Part shown: piece by piece, positions 8,561 to 17,462 of the stretch
How positions within the stretch are numbered: the first letter of the stretch is position 1
Layout of the letters: every line of letters starts with the position of its first letter
Origin: Puniceicoccales bacterium
GTDB taxonomy: Bacteria; Verrucomicrobiota; Verrucomicrobiia; Opitutales; UBA953
Direction of reading: 5' to 3'
Assembly (NCBI GenBank): GCA_031285745.1
Contig: JAITVQ010000138.1
Coordinates: 1 to 34,941, forward strand
DNA length: 34,941 nucleotides
The notes under the pieces: model-generated
Told to the model about the DNA's origin: nothing
The model's database searches: none
The model's input: the letters and a program-made list of their open reading frames with translations, nothing else
Program-made: the position numbers and the translations under genes

Positions 8561-8596
8561 TAGTGTTCGCCCATTCTACGCCCTGAGAAGCCTGCC

Positions 8597-9271
8597 ATGC
8601 CAAACTGGAAAACCATTCCCATCCATGTCATGGACTTCGAAGGCAGCATCCGCACGGGGATCGTGGAATACGGCATTGTCACACTTCTCGATGGAGAAAT
8701 CACCGCAACCAGTACCCGGCTCTGCGCGCCCATGGCAAGCATCCCTGTTATTGATACCCAATGCCACGGCCTCCGCGACAGTGATCTCACAATGGTCGAA
8801 CCTGTTTCGAATGATTGGGAGCTATTCTCCGGCCTTCGCCGTACAGGCGTATTTGCCGCTCACCATGCCCCGGTCGAGCAATCCTTGATAAAAACCGTCT
8901 GGGCTTATCCCGGAGCCATGCCCGACCATGCCCGTCCCGATGGTGCCGCCATTAATGAATGGGGGCCCTGGATCGACACCTGCCGTCTCGCGGCCACCTG
9001 GTATCCGCGCCTTGCCGATTTCAAACTTTCTGCATTGGTAGACTGGTTTCGTCTGGAAAAAAAATTGGAAAAACTGGCTGCGCAATTTTGTCCTCCCCAT
9101 CGCTCTCGCTATCACTGCGCACTCTACGATGCGCTCGCCTCTGCGCTCCTCTTGCGGCATCTCTGCGCACAGCCCGACTTTCTCAACGTCTCCGTTGAAA
9201 CCCTGATCCGGGACAGCCTTCGCGGCTCACGCCAGACAGAGCGAATGCAGGGAGAACTGGAGTTGTTCTAA
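8597..9271 (+). CDS. DEDDh-type 3'-5' exonuclease (DNA polymerase III epsilon/RNase T-like)
   Basis: This 224-residue protein of the DnaQ-like exonuclease superfamily would remove 3' nucleotides from DNA or RNA with two metal ions. Motif I is MDFEGS (D13, E15), motif II is FAAHHAPVEQ (87-95), and motif III is YHCALYDALAS with H173 and D178 in the canonical HxxxxD spacing. Motif II normally supplies an aspartate (HNxxFD). Here the aligned position is Glu94, which might still bind metal or may change activity. The segment between motifs II and III has unusually many Trp and Pro residues. It is the last of the plus-strand group that follows trpS, and it is convergent with the porin gene. The substrate is unknown. 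Family assignment is fairly firm. Confidence 0.75.
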   Translation: MPNWKTIPIHVMDFEGSIRTGIVEYGIVTLLDGEITATSTRLCAPMASIPVIDTQCHGLRDSDLTMVEPVSNDWELFSGLRRTGVFAAHHAPVEQSLIKTVWAYPGAMPDHARPDGAAINEWGPWIDTCRLAATWYPRLADFKLSALVDWFRLEKKLEKLAAQFCPPHRSRYHCALYDALASALLLRHLCAQPDFLNVSVETLIRDSLRGSRQTERMQGELELF

Positions 9272-9401
9272 AACAACGTCCCCTGATTCAGACAGAAAGG
9301 TGCAGGTCATGCACCGGAGAGCCCTCGCAAAAGCCCCTCCCGGGAAACACGAACTGCACCTTCGTAATTTGTTGCCTTAACTTCGAACGAGGTGACTTCG
9401 C

Positions 9402-10694
9402 TTAGAAAATCGCCTGCAACTGAACCCGGACGCCGTCGCCATTGGCCCGGCTGGCTGAACCATTATTGGCAGCAGGAGCCCCGCTAAACCGGGCATGTTC
9501 ATAACCGGCGGAGATCTTGACGGTGTCTTTCATCAAATAGTAATTAACCCCGGCAAATATCGTCCAAGCCTCATCATAAAGCTTCCCTGTCGAGGGTGAA
9601 CTGCGCCACACATCCTTATTGGAAAAACCGCGTCCGTCTCCCTGCAAATAACTATAACGAACCACCGGCTCAATATCCCCGAAACGATAGGCCGCAGTGG
9701 CGTTGACACCATAAGGCGAAGCATCAGAGCCGTCGGCAGCACCATGCTTTACCCATGCTCCCAGGAACTCCCCTTGTAAAGAGGCGCCGCCCATGGTTGC
9801 CTTGATGAAAGGATTATAGCCGATCACTTCTGAATCCGGTTCACTCGAAACCGTATAAGTATCATCGCCCGGTTGCCAGCCGAAGTTAAACCCAACCTGA
9901 ATATTGGTCGTATCATCAATCTTCAAAGTATATTGTGCGTAGGCCCATACATTAACCTGATTATTGACCGCGGTCGCACTGGAAACCGAATTTTGATAAC
10001 CGCTTGTCACGGACAATCCATACTCCAACCCATCAGCGCCGGGGAGCGCTCCGTCCCAGTATACACCCACGTGGCGGCTGGCAAAACCAAGCCGGCTCCC
10101 GAGTGTGCCGGGCTTCACTCCGCCCGCGAAATAATTCGTGGCGATGGAGCGCTCAATCGCAAACAGCTTGCTGCTCGAGGTGTACTCCTCCACGGCAAAA
10201 TTCACCTTGCGTAATCCCGCAGTCAACTTTCCGAAATCAGTACTGTAGGTAATCCCGGCCTTGTCCAAATAGTCGCGGGCGGAAGCCCCGTCCTCGGCGA
10301 TGAACGAAACAAAGGCGTTCCAGTCGGAGCCAATCTTGGCGTCAAAATCGATCTGGGCCCGGCGCAACTCAAACCGATTGGTATTGGCAGGCTCATTATC
10401 GGAAGAAACCCCACTGGCATTGGTAGTCTTCCCGTCCACGGACAGGAATTGGTACTGTGTCTGAACCAATCCGCCGATCGTGATACGCTTGGTATCAGGG
10501 CCTTTGGCTTCCACCTTCTTGGAGACATCCTTGCTTTTTGTCTCATTCACAAGCTGGTCGGCCTCGGCTGCAGTGATAACACCTTTGCGCACCAGCAGAT
10601 CCAGGGTGGCTTTGTCCTGGGCATGGGCGCTTCCGGCAAAAACAAACGCTGCGGTCGCGATTGCAGTAAGGAGTGGTAACGTGGTTTTATTCAT
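9402..10694 (-). CDS. Phosphate-selective porin O/P-type outer-membrane porin
   Basis: This is an outer-membrane beta-barrel of the OprO/OprP family, likely a channel for phosphate or other anions. I start it at the ATG at 10694 rather than the longer frame, because this gives a clean signal peptide of about 25 residues (MNKTTLPLL to GSAHA). Residues about 28-50 (LDLLVRKGVITAAEADQLV) are a short SHOCT-like helical motif often found at the N-terminus of such porins. The barrel then starts with KRITIGGLVQTQYQFLS and includes NRFELRRAQIDFDAKIGSDW, typical of the family. It ends VRVQLQAIF with a terminal Phe, the usual barrel-assembly signal. The leader region upstream contains a long inverted repeat (10711-10727 and 10809-10824) that may control expression. 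Confidence 0.88.
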   Translation of the reverse strand: MNKTTLPLLTAIATAAFVFAGSAHAQDKATLDLLVRKGVITAAEADQLVNETKSKDVSKKVEAKGPDTKRITIGGLVQTQYQFLSVDGKTTNASGVSSDNEPANTNRFELRRAQIDFDAKIGSDWNAFVSFIAEDGASARDYLDKAGITYSTDFGKLTAGLRKVNFAVEEYTSSSKLFAIERSIATNYFAGGVKPGTLGSRLGFASRHVGVYWDGALPGADGLEYGLSVTSGYQNSVSSATAVNNQVNVWAYAQYTLKIDDTTNIQVGFNFGWQPGDDTYTVSSEPDSEVIGYNPFIKATMGGASLQGEFLGAWVKHGAADGSDASPYGVNATAAYRFGDIEPVVRYSYLQGDGRGFSNKDVWRSSPSTGKLYDEAWTIFAGVNYYLMKDTVKISAGYEHARFSGAPAANNGSASRANGDGVRVQLQAIF

Positions 10695-10710
10695 GTTGGG
10701 TTGGAAACGG

Positions 10711-10824
10711 TGAAAGTTTTCTTCCCGCAATATGCAGGCCCAATGTTACAATCATGTGTAGCTTGCGTGAAGAAATGGCATTTTCGTCACAATCCCGCAT
10801 CAGGCCCCCGGGAAGAAAACTTCA
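10711..10824. repeat. Inverted repeat of 16-17 bp around the porin leader/promoter region
   Basis: TGAAAGTTTTCTTCCCG (10711-10727) is the reverse complement of CGGGAAGAAAACTTCA (10809-10824) apart from one extra A. The arms are separated by 81 bp, which together with the left arm make up most of the DNA between the porin start codon and the dapB-like stop codon. This could be the border of an invertible promoter, two operator half-sites for looping, or the base of a long leader hairpin. No recombinase gene is in the window. Confidence 0.6.
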
Positions 10825-10848
10825 ACGTATCCCAAGCCTTGCTTTCTG

Positions 10849-11631
10849 TTAAGCGGACTCTGTCAGATTCTCCATAAACTTGGTCCGGATCAACTGCTCC
10901 ATGGAAAACAACCCCTTGCGTTTGTGAACAATCCATTTTGTCGCAAACAAGGCGCCCCGGGCAAATGCCGCCCGGCTGATACTCTCATGCACCAGTCTTA
11001 CGGTTTGCGCCTTCATTCCGAAAATTACCTCGTGTCGTCCGATAATCCCGCCCACCCGAATGGAATTTACATGCTCTTTCGGGTCCAATCCCAAGTGCTC
11101 GGCAATCTTGAGCGCAGTTCCCGACTTCTCCCGTTTTCCCCGGAAATGCTCCTCCACGATTTCAATATCCGCATGGGGCATGATCTTCTTCAAAACCTGT
11201 GATGCCACCAAAAGAACATTAATTCCCAGGGTAATATTCGGTGAATGCAAAATCGCGGTTTTCTCCGAATTTCGCTTCAATGTATTCAAGTCGCGCTTTC
11301 CATACTGGGAAATGGCACTGACCACTTTTATTTTCAATTTGGCGGCCTCGCCAATATAGCTCTTTAATGCGCTCGCATCCGAAAAATCAATGATCACATC
11401 CACGGGATTCTTCTCCAGAAATCCTTTTTTCTGCATCTGCGCCATCGGGACAATCCTGCCCGACTCCCCTTTTACCCCGAGATGCTGGCTGGCAAAATCT
11501 CCCGCGTCCTCCGCGGACCTTCGCACCACCCATTTCAAATCACAATCGTGATCATGTAAAATCTCTGACGCGGCCAACCTGCCTGTTTTTCCAAAACCAA
11601 ATAATCCCACCGCAATCTTCCTATCCTTCAT
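10849..11631 (-). CDS. dapB: 4-hydroxy-tetrahydrodipicolinate reductase (divergent DapB)
   Basis: DapB reduces hydroxy-tetrahydrodipicolinate with NAD(P)H in the lysine/diaminopimelate pathway. The protein has 260 residues, normal for the family. The Rossmann loop is GLFGFGKTGRLA (9-20), slightly different from the usual GxxGRMG. VDVIIDFSDASALKSY, SPNITLGINVLL and the active-site loop EEHFRGKREKSGTAL follow in the right order. In that loop the catalytic His162 and Lys166 and the SGTA substrate site remain, but the second His of the HH pair is Phe163 and the loop lacks the usual APSG proline, one residue shorter. It has a good Shine-Dalgarno (AGGAG) four bases before the ATG. The gene diverges from the addB-like gene across 219 bp. 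A DapB-like paralogue with another substrate remains possible. Confidence 0.82.
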   Translation of the reverse strand: MKDRKIAVGLFGFGKTGRLAASEILHDHDCDLKWVVRRSAEDAGDFASQHLGVKGESGRIVPMAQMQKKGFLEKNPVDVIIDFSDASALKSYIGEAAKLKIKVVSAISQYGKRDLNTLKRNSEKTAILHSPNITLGINVLLVASQVLKKIMPHADIEIVEEHFRGKREKSGTALKIAEHLGLDPKEHVNSIRVGGIIGRHEVIFGMKAQTVRLVHESISRAAFARGALFATKWIVHKRKGLFSMEQLIRTKFMENLTESA

Positions 11632-11850
11632 CTTACTCCTTTCGTTGAGGGTTCTTGACTATCGGGTCGCCAGCATGCCAGTACCATCTGGGAAACAAAC
11701 GCCCACTTGAGCCAAAGATAAGAAAAAATCGAGAGGGATATGAAAAGGCTTTTTTCAGAAAACTTTCCGTCTGCTTTTCCGGCAATAAAACAATGAAAAC
11801 AGCGCCCTTGCCTTGCACTCCTCCCTGCCAATCCTAGAAGTTCTGTTTTC

Positions 11851-14724
11851 ATGCCGCTGCCTGCCTCCACTCACTTTCTTGATTGGGCAACTCCCCTTGC
11901 CCAAGCTGCGGCGGATTTTCTTTTCGGGGAACATTCCATAACCGATTCCGTCATTGATTTCACCGGGCATGTTATCGTCGTCCCCACCCGTGAATCAGGC
12001 CGACGCCTTCATGCCGAACTGGCCCAGTTAGCCGGCGTCCAAAACAAGGGAATCCTTTCGCCCACCATCCTGACTCCCGACGCCTGCCTGCGCCTGCTTG
12101 CCCCAGCTCAAAAAATCGCATCGGATTCAGTTTCACGGCTTACCTTGGCCTCCGTACTCAGGGACATAGAACCTGCGGATTTTCCCGCGCTCTTTCCTGC
12201 CGAGCCACCCCTCCGTGATTGGCCTTGGGCCATCAATCTCGCCGAGACGCTCCTTTCTGTCAGAAAAACATTGGGGAACTCCATTGCCTTTCCCGACTTC
12301 GCATCTGTATCCGAACATCCCGACAACGAAGAACCGCTTCGCTGGCAGGAACTCTCCCGGATTGAACATGAATATCGCCGTCGCCTTGCAGACCAAGGCA
12401 TGGCGGATGAAGAAGATATCCGCCATTCTTCCGCCCACATCCCCGTCATCCCTGCCGCCTGGAAAAAACTCTGGCTTATCGGCACACCTGATCCGACTCC
12501 GCTTCTGCTGGAGGCTCTTGAACAGGCTCAGGACTTGGAGGTTCGTGTAGCCATTGCCGCCCCGGAAACGCTCCGGGATGGATTCGACAAATGGGGGCGT
12601 GTAGTCAGTGATTTTTGGATACAACGCCCTACCCAATGGAACAACTTTGACGCGCAAGTCCGCCTAGCTGATACTCCCGAGTCGCTGGGGACTTCCATCA
12701 GGGAAACCCTGCCCATTGACAAAAACCCCGGCAATTGGACCACCGTAGGTTTGCTTGATCCCAGCTTGGCACCTGCGATCACGCAAGCCATCGAATCGAC
12801 CGGCGCCTCGGCATACAATCCTGCCGGAGAATTAACCTCCCGGCATGAATTGGGTATCCTGCTCCGCCTTTGGGCTGATTTTCTCGCAGGCGAAGAGACT
12901 GAAACTATCCCTAATTTACTCCGTTTTCCACTTTTCAACAAAATCCTTTTTCACCCCGATGATACCGACAGGGTATTGACCGAATGGGATAGTCTACGCG
13001 AACGGCATCTTCCCGACACATTACGGAATATGCAGGAATTCGTCGGGAAGCACTCCCGGTTTTCCCTGATTCAAGCAGCGTTGGAAAAAATCGCCCATTG
13101 GCGATCCCGCTTCAATAACACCGATTGGCACGACGCCCTCCGTAACTGGTTGGAGGAAATTTTTGCCGGACGGATTCTTGACAACGTCTCTGCGAATGAC
13201 CGGAAAATGCAATCCGTGTTGGAAAGCGTCCTCGCCGAGGTCGACCATCTGGCCGCGGCTTCCATCCGGCAATCTTCGCTCAAGCCGGCAGACTGGCTGG
13301 GACTCGTCGTTCAATCGCTGGCCAGCAAACGTATTCCCAACGATCCCGACGATTCAGCCGTCCCCATGCTCGGATGGCTGGAACTTCTCTGGGAGGACGC
13401 TCCTCATCTTGCGCTCGCCGGACTTAATGAGGGCATTGTTCCCGAGACCATCACTGCCGATCCGTTTCTTCCGGGCAGTTTTCGGGACAAGCTTGGTCTC
13501 CCGACCAACGATATGCGACTGGCCCAAGCCGCCTATGTCCTGCAAAAGCTGCTGGCCCAACGGGGCAACAACACCGGCAGGGTCGATGCGCTCGTCCTGC
13601 AAGCTGATATGCAAGGCGAGCCGCTTCGTCCATCCCGGCTGCTCTTTCTCTGCCCCACCGGGGAGTTGCCCGCCCGGGTAAAGCGTCTTTTCGCCGAACC
13701 CGTCACTCCCAAGCCCAGCCCCCCTTGGCAGGCCGGATGGAAATTCCTGCCTCCCGTCGAGGAGGAATCGCTAAAAAGGATTACCGCAGACATCGCGGTC
13801 ACCCGATTGGCCGCCTATCTCGACTGTCCTTTCCGGTTCTACCTCGGCCATGTGCTTCGCATGGAAGAGGGTGACCCGTGGAAAAGTGAGCCGGATGCTC
13901 GGGAATTTGGCTCAGCCCTGCACGCTGCCTTGGAGAATTTTGCCCGGGATGAGGATATTCGCGATGAAACTGATGCGGAGACCATCGAGAAGTTTACCGT
14001 CTCCCAGTTGCACTTGTATTTGAGAAACAATTACGGCCAGAATTGGCCATTGCCCGTCATTATCATGGCCGAGTCCGCCAAAAACAGACTGACTGCCTTT
14101 GCCCGGGAGCAATCGCGGCTTCGCAATGAAGGATGGCAGATTCATGATGCAGAAAAGACCTTCGCTGAAATACTCGACGCGCCCCTGCGTTTTTCCGATG
14201 GCGGCACAATTGTTAACGGAAAAATAGATCGCATTGATTTTCATCCCGAGCAGGGCTGGCGCATCATTGACTATAAGACTTCCGCCAAGGCCGTCTGCCC
14301 GCAGGAAGCGCATATCATCTCTCACCGCGACGACGATATCTGGCCTCCTGATTACGCTCGGGTCGAGTTTGCCCGTCGCGACAAGACAGTTGGTGGTCAT
14401 TGGATCAACCTGCAGTTGCCGCTTTATCGCTATTTGTTCAGAAAGGCCCGGGATATTGCCTTCAACCAGGTTCAAGTCGCTTATTTTAATCTGCCCAAGG
14501 CTACCGGGGAAACCTCCGTGGCATTATGGTCGGATTACACGCAGGCGATGGAGGAAAGCGCGGTCATCTGCGTCAAAGGCATTCTGGATGATATCGCAGG
14601 TCGTCGCTTCTGGCCACCCAATCCACGAGTCCGTTTCGACAATTTCGAGAAATTACTCCAACCCGCTCCTGAGAGTGTTGTCGATGCAGCAGGCTTTCTA
14701 GCCGCACTGGAGGAACACCGATGA
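11851..14724 (+). CDS. AddB-like subunit: inactivated helicase fold plus RecB-family PD-(D/E)XK nuclease
   Basis: This 957-residue protein is the nuclease-bearing partner of an AddAB-type double-strand-break resection complex. The N-terminal part (about 30-600) has the helicase-like layout, but its nucleotide loop reads VVPTRESGRRL instead of a Walker A, so it should not bind ATP productively. The C-terminal RecB-type nuclease starts at TRLAAYLDCPFRFYLG. It keeps His691 (ALHAALENF), Asp793 (GKIDRID), Asp807 and Lys809 (IIDYKTS), all expected catalytic residues. Only the first cysteine (LDCPF) of the AddB iron-sulfur staple is present, and no CxxCxxxxxC is seen near the C-terminus, so the cluster is probably absent. 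The stop overlaps the next start as ATGA, indicating translational coupling with the helicase subunit. Confidence 0.85.
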   Translation: MPLPASTHFLDWATPLAQAAADFLFGEHSITDSVIDFTGHVIVVPTRESGRRLHAELAQLAGVQNKGILSPTILTPDACLRLLAPAQKIASDSVSRLTLASVLRDIEPADFPALFPAEPPLRDWPWAINLAETLLSVRKTLGNSIAFPDFASVSEHPDNEEPLRWQELSRIEHEYRRRLADQGMADEEDIRHSSAHIPVIPAAWKKLWLIGTPDPTPLLLEALEQAQDLEVRVAIAAPETLRDGFDKWGRVVSDFWIQRPTQWNNFDAQVRLADTPESLGTSIRETLPIDKNPGNWTTVGLLDPSLAPAITQAIESTGASAYNPAGELTSRHELGILLRLWADFLAGEETETIPNLLRFPLFNKILFHPDDTDRVLTEWDSLRERHLPDTLRNMQEFVGKHSRFSLIQAALEKIAHWRSRFNNTDWHDALRNWLEEIFAGRILDNVSANDRKMQSVLESVLAEVDHLAAASIRQSSLKPADWLGLVVQSLASKRIPNDPDDSAVPMLGWLELLWEDAPHLALAGLNEGIVPETITADPFLPGSFRDKLGLPTNDMRLAQAAYVLQKLLAQRGNNTGRVDALVLQADMQGEPLRPSRLLFLCPTGELPARVKRLFAEPVTPKPSPPWQAGWKFLPPVEEESLKRITADIAVTRLAAYLDCPFRFYLGHVLRMEEGDPWKSEPDAREFGSALHAALENFARDEDIRDETDAETIEKFTVSQLHLYLRNNYGQNWPLPVIIMAESAKNRLTAFAREQSRLRNEGWQIHDAEKTFAEILDAPLRFSDGGTIVNGKIDRIDFHPEQGWRIIDYKTSAKAVCPQEAHIISHRDDDIWPPDYARVEFARRDKTVGGHWINLQLPLYRYLFRKARDIAFNQVQVAYFNLPKATGETSVALWSDYTQAMEESAVICVKGILDDIAGRRFWPPNPRVRFDNFEKLLQPAPESVVDAAGFLAALEEHR

Positions 14725-17381
14725 CCACGCCTATTTCCAGTGAAGTCATTCTCGCCTCCGCCGGTTCCGGAAAGACCTATCAACTTTCCAACAGGATAAT
14801 CCGGTTACTGGCCTCCGGCGCGGCCCCCTCGTCCATCCTTGCACTCACCTTCACCCGCAAGGCCGCCGGTGAATTCGCCCGACGCACCCTGACCAAGCTG
14901 GCTTCCGCTGCCGTTTCGGAATCCGAGGCCAGTCGTCTGGCTGGGGAACTGCAATTGCCGGGGTGGGATTCGGAGCAATTCGGCATGTTGCTCTGGCGCA
15001 CCGTCCATGCCTTGCATCGCCTGCGCCTGGGCACTCTCGACAGTTTTTATCAGAACCTGGTCCGCGCTTACTTTTTCGAACTCGGGCTTTCCGGCTCCTT
15101 TGCCCTGCTCGATGAAAGGGATACCGCGGCCGTCCGCCGCCGGGTCATGCAGAAAATATTCCGTCGGGACAATGCGGGCAGCACGGCCCAGCAGGATTTC
15201 CTGGAGGCATTCCGGCTAGCCACGTGGGGTCGTGAGGAGCGGGGCATTTATTATCTTCTGGAGTCATTCATCGAGGAGTCTTTCGATCTGTATCAATCTT
15301 TCAATGACGCAGACTCCTGGGGCAGCCCGGATCGCATCTTTTCCGGAACCCCTTGCCCATGGTTTCCTATTCCCGGCAAAGCGGATTTCGTTCGTGCGCT
15401 TAATTCGCTGAACATCTCCCTGCAGGAAACCATTTTTCCGGAAAAACGGCTGGGCAGCGCCTTGTTGAAATTTATTGCTGATGCCTCCTCATGGCAGCCC
15501 GGACAGCCTGTTTCGGACTTGGGTAATTTCCTGGTCAACACGCTACTGCCCAACCATCGGGCCATTTTACACGGCGGCAGCGTGGTTATCACCTACTACC
15601 GGAAGGAAAATGAAATTCCCCCGGCAATTACCGGAGCATTGGCGGATGTTCTGCGCTATATCGTCGGCGGAACCCTGGAGCGGCTGCTTCGCGTCACCAA
15701 GGGTGTCTACTCATTGCTTCGCCAATACGACGACACTTACGATCAACTGGTGCGACGGCGCGGGCAACTGACTTTTTCAGATATCTCCGAAATTTTGGCT
15801 GACTCCGAGCAGCATGCCAACATTGGGTTTCGTCTGGACGGCATCACAAAGCATTGGCTTTTCGATGAATTCCAGGATACCAGCCGGCGCGACTGGAAAG
15901 TGCTTGAGGATAATGTTGACGCAGTGCTCACGGATGAATCCGGGGAGCGCAGTGCATTTTTTGTCGGCGACGTAAAACAAGCCCTCTACGGATGGCGGGG
16001 CGGCGATCACACCTTGTTGCCCAATTTATGTGAGCATTATTTGCTGACCCCGACGCCGATGGACACGACTTATCGTTCCAGCCCGGCAGTATTGGAATTG
16101 GTCAATGCGGTTTTCAATAACCTGCATCGTGCCGCGACAGCGTTGCCCGGCCCGGCCATCCAGGAATGGCAAAAGGTCTGGCATTCGCACGCCGCCGCCG
16201 GAGCCGCCCGGGATCGTCCCGGTTACACCGCCTGGTGGGCCTGTGAAAAGAAACCATCCGAAACCGAAAGTGCGGAAAATCGCCTGTCCGCAGTAGTCGC
16301 CCTGCTGGCCCGGATTCGCCCGATCGCCCGGGGGCTAACTTGTGGCATTCTCGTGCAAAAGAACGAAGAAGCCCGTGTTGCCGCAGATTTCCTGCGAACC
16401 AAAGGCATCCGGGTTGTCTCGGAGGCAGACATGTTGATCGCCGAGGACAATCCGGTCATCCCTGCGCTACTGGCTTTGTTCGGGACAGCAGCCCATCCCG
16501 GAGACAGTTACAATGCAGGGCTTGTCGCCATGGTTCCGGCATTGGCATCCTGGATAAAGGAGTCTGGAGGAACCACCGCAGTTCGCCGGAAGCTGCTGGA
16601 ATCCATCGCCACCGGAGGTTTCGAAAAAACATTGCTGCTCATCGGTCACGAACTTGGCCAATCGCTGCCCCACGATCCGTTTTCTACCCGGCGCTGGGAA
16701 CAACTGATAACGCTCTCACTGGAATTTGATGCCACCGGCAGCCGCAACATCGACGACTTCGTCCGGTTTATCCAAAAGTCCACCCGCCGGGATACCGGGG
16801 ATGAAAGCAGTGTGCAGGTCATGACCATCCACAAGTCAAAGGGATTGGAATTTGATGTCGTATTCCTTCCTTTTCTGGAGGGCAGCCGCCTGGATTCCGT
16901 GCGCAAGGGCGCCTTTATCCAATCGAATCCACCGGACCATCCCTACGATGCCTGGGTATTGAGCACACCCGACAAGACTATTTGTGAAAACACTCCTGGC
17001 TTGGCGGAGAATCTCCAGTCCCGGCAAGACAAAGCCTGCTATGAGAAATTCTGCCTGCTTTACGTGGCCCTGACCCGGGCGCGTCATGCCACGCTTGTCC
17101 TGACGACACTTCCATCGGGAAAATCAGAGTCCGGCATGAATTTTCACCAGTTGTTTTCCGCCACGCTTTGCGACAACGACACTCCGCCCGAGGCAGCACA
17201 ACTCTCCGAGCATGGTCCACAGGTCTGCCAACTCTGGGAGTCGGGAGAAGCGGACTGGTTTACCCGGTTGCCGCCACGCCAAGCTGATTTAGACCCATCG
17301 CCTCCGGCTTCGCTTCCCGCCGTGGAAACACTGCCTCCCCGCAAGACTGTCCGGCATCAACGTCCCTCAGACATCCCATAG
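14721..17381 (+). CDS. AddA/RecB-like superfamily 1A helicase lacking a C-terminal nuclease domain
   Basis: This 886-residue UvrD-family ATP-dependent helicase is the motor subunit of the AddAB-like pair. All motor motifs are intact: Walker A ASAGSGKT (12-19), ALTFTRKAAGEF, Walker B FDEFQDTS (D382), GDVKQALYGWRGGD, TYRSSPAVLELV, TIHKSKGLEFDVVFLP and LLYVALTRARHATLVL. Bacillus AddA is about 1230 residues and carries a second PD-(D/E)XK nuclease after the helicase. Here the protein stops about 80 residues after the last clear helicase block, at PPRKTVRHQRPSDIP. That sounds like the first residues of a RecB-type nuclease domain, where a basic stretch is followed by PSxL. The nuclease may have been lost by truncation, leaving AddB as the only cutter. 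The start overlaps the addB-like stop codon. Confidence 0.87.
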   Translation: MTTPISSEVILASAGSGKTYQLSNRIIRLLASGAAPSSILALTFTRKAAGEFARRTLTKLASAAVSESEASRLAGELQLPGWDSEQFGMLLWRTVHALHRLRLGTLDSFYQNLVRAYFFELGLSGSFALLDERDTAAVRRRVMQKIFRRDNAGSTAQQDFLEAFRLATWGREERGIYYLLESFIEESFDLYQSFNDADSWGSPDRIFSGTPCPWFPIPGKADFVRALNSLNISLQETIFPEKRLGSALLKFIADASSWQPGQPVSDLGNFLVNTLLPNHRAILHGGSVVITYYRKENEIPPAITGALADVLRYIVGGTLERLLRVTKGVYSLLRQYDDTYDQLVRRRGQLTFSDISEILADSEQHANIGFRLDGITKHWLFDEFQDTSRRDWKVLEDNVDAVLTDESGERSAFFVGDVKQALYGWRGGDHTLLPNLCEHYLLTPTPMDTTYRSSPAVLELVNAVFNNLHRAATALPGPAIQEWQKVWHSHAAAGAARDRPGYTAWWACEKKPSETESAENRLSAVVALLARIRPIARGLTCGILVQKNEEARVAADFLRTKGIRVVSEADMLIAEDNPVIPALLALFGTAAHPGDSYNAGLVAMVPALASWIKESGGTTAVRRKLLESIATGGFEKTLLLIGHELGQSLPHDPFSTRRWEQLITLSLEFDATGSRNIDDFVRFIQKSTRRDTGDESSVQVMTIHKSKGLEFDVVFLPFLEGSRLDSVRKGAFIQSNPPDHPYDAWVLSTPDKTICENTPGLAENLQSRQDKACYEKFCLLYVALTRARHATLVLTTLPSGKSESGMNFHQLFSATLCDNDTPPEAAQLSEHGPQVCQLWESGEADWFTRLPPRQADLDPSPPASLPAVETLPPRKTVRHQRPSDIP

Positions 17382-17462
17382 TAATAAATGGATACCTCTC
17401 CGCCCATTATTGACGGTAGTGATTTTTTATAAATAAAATGGTTATAGCATTACACAGTATCA

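Noticed and set aside
9272-9401. GGTGCA/TGCACC hairpin between the exonuclease and porin genes as a terminator
   Set aside because: The stem is only 6 bp and no T run follows on either strand.
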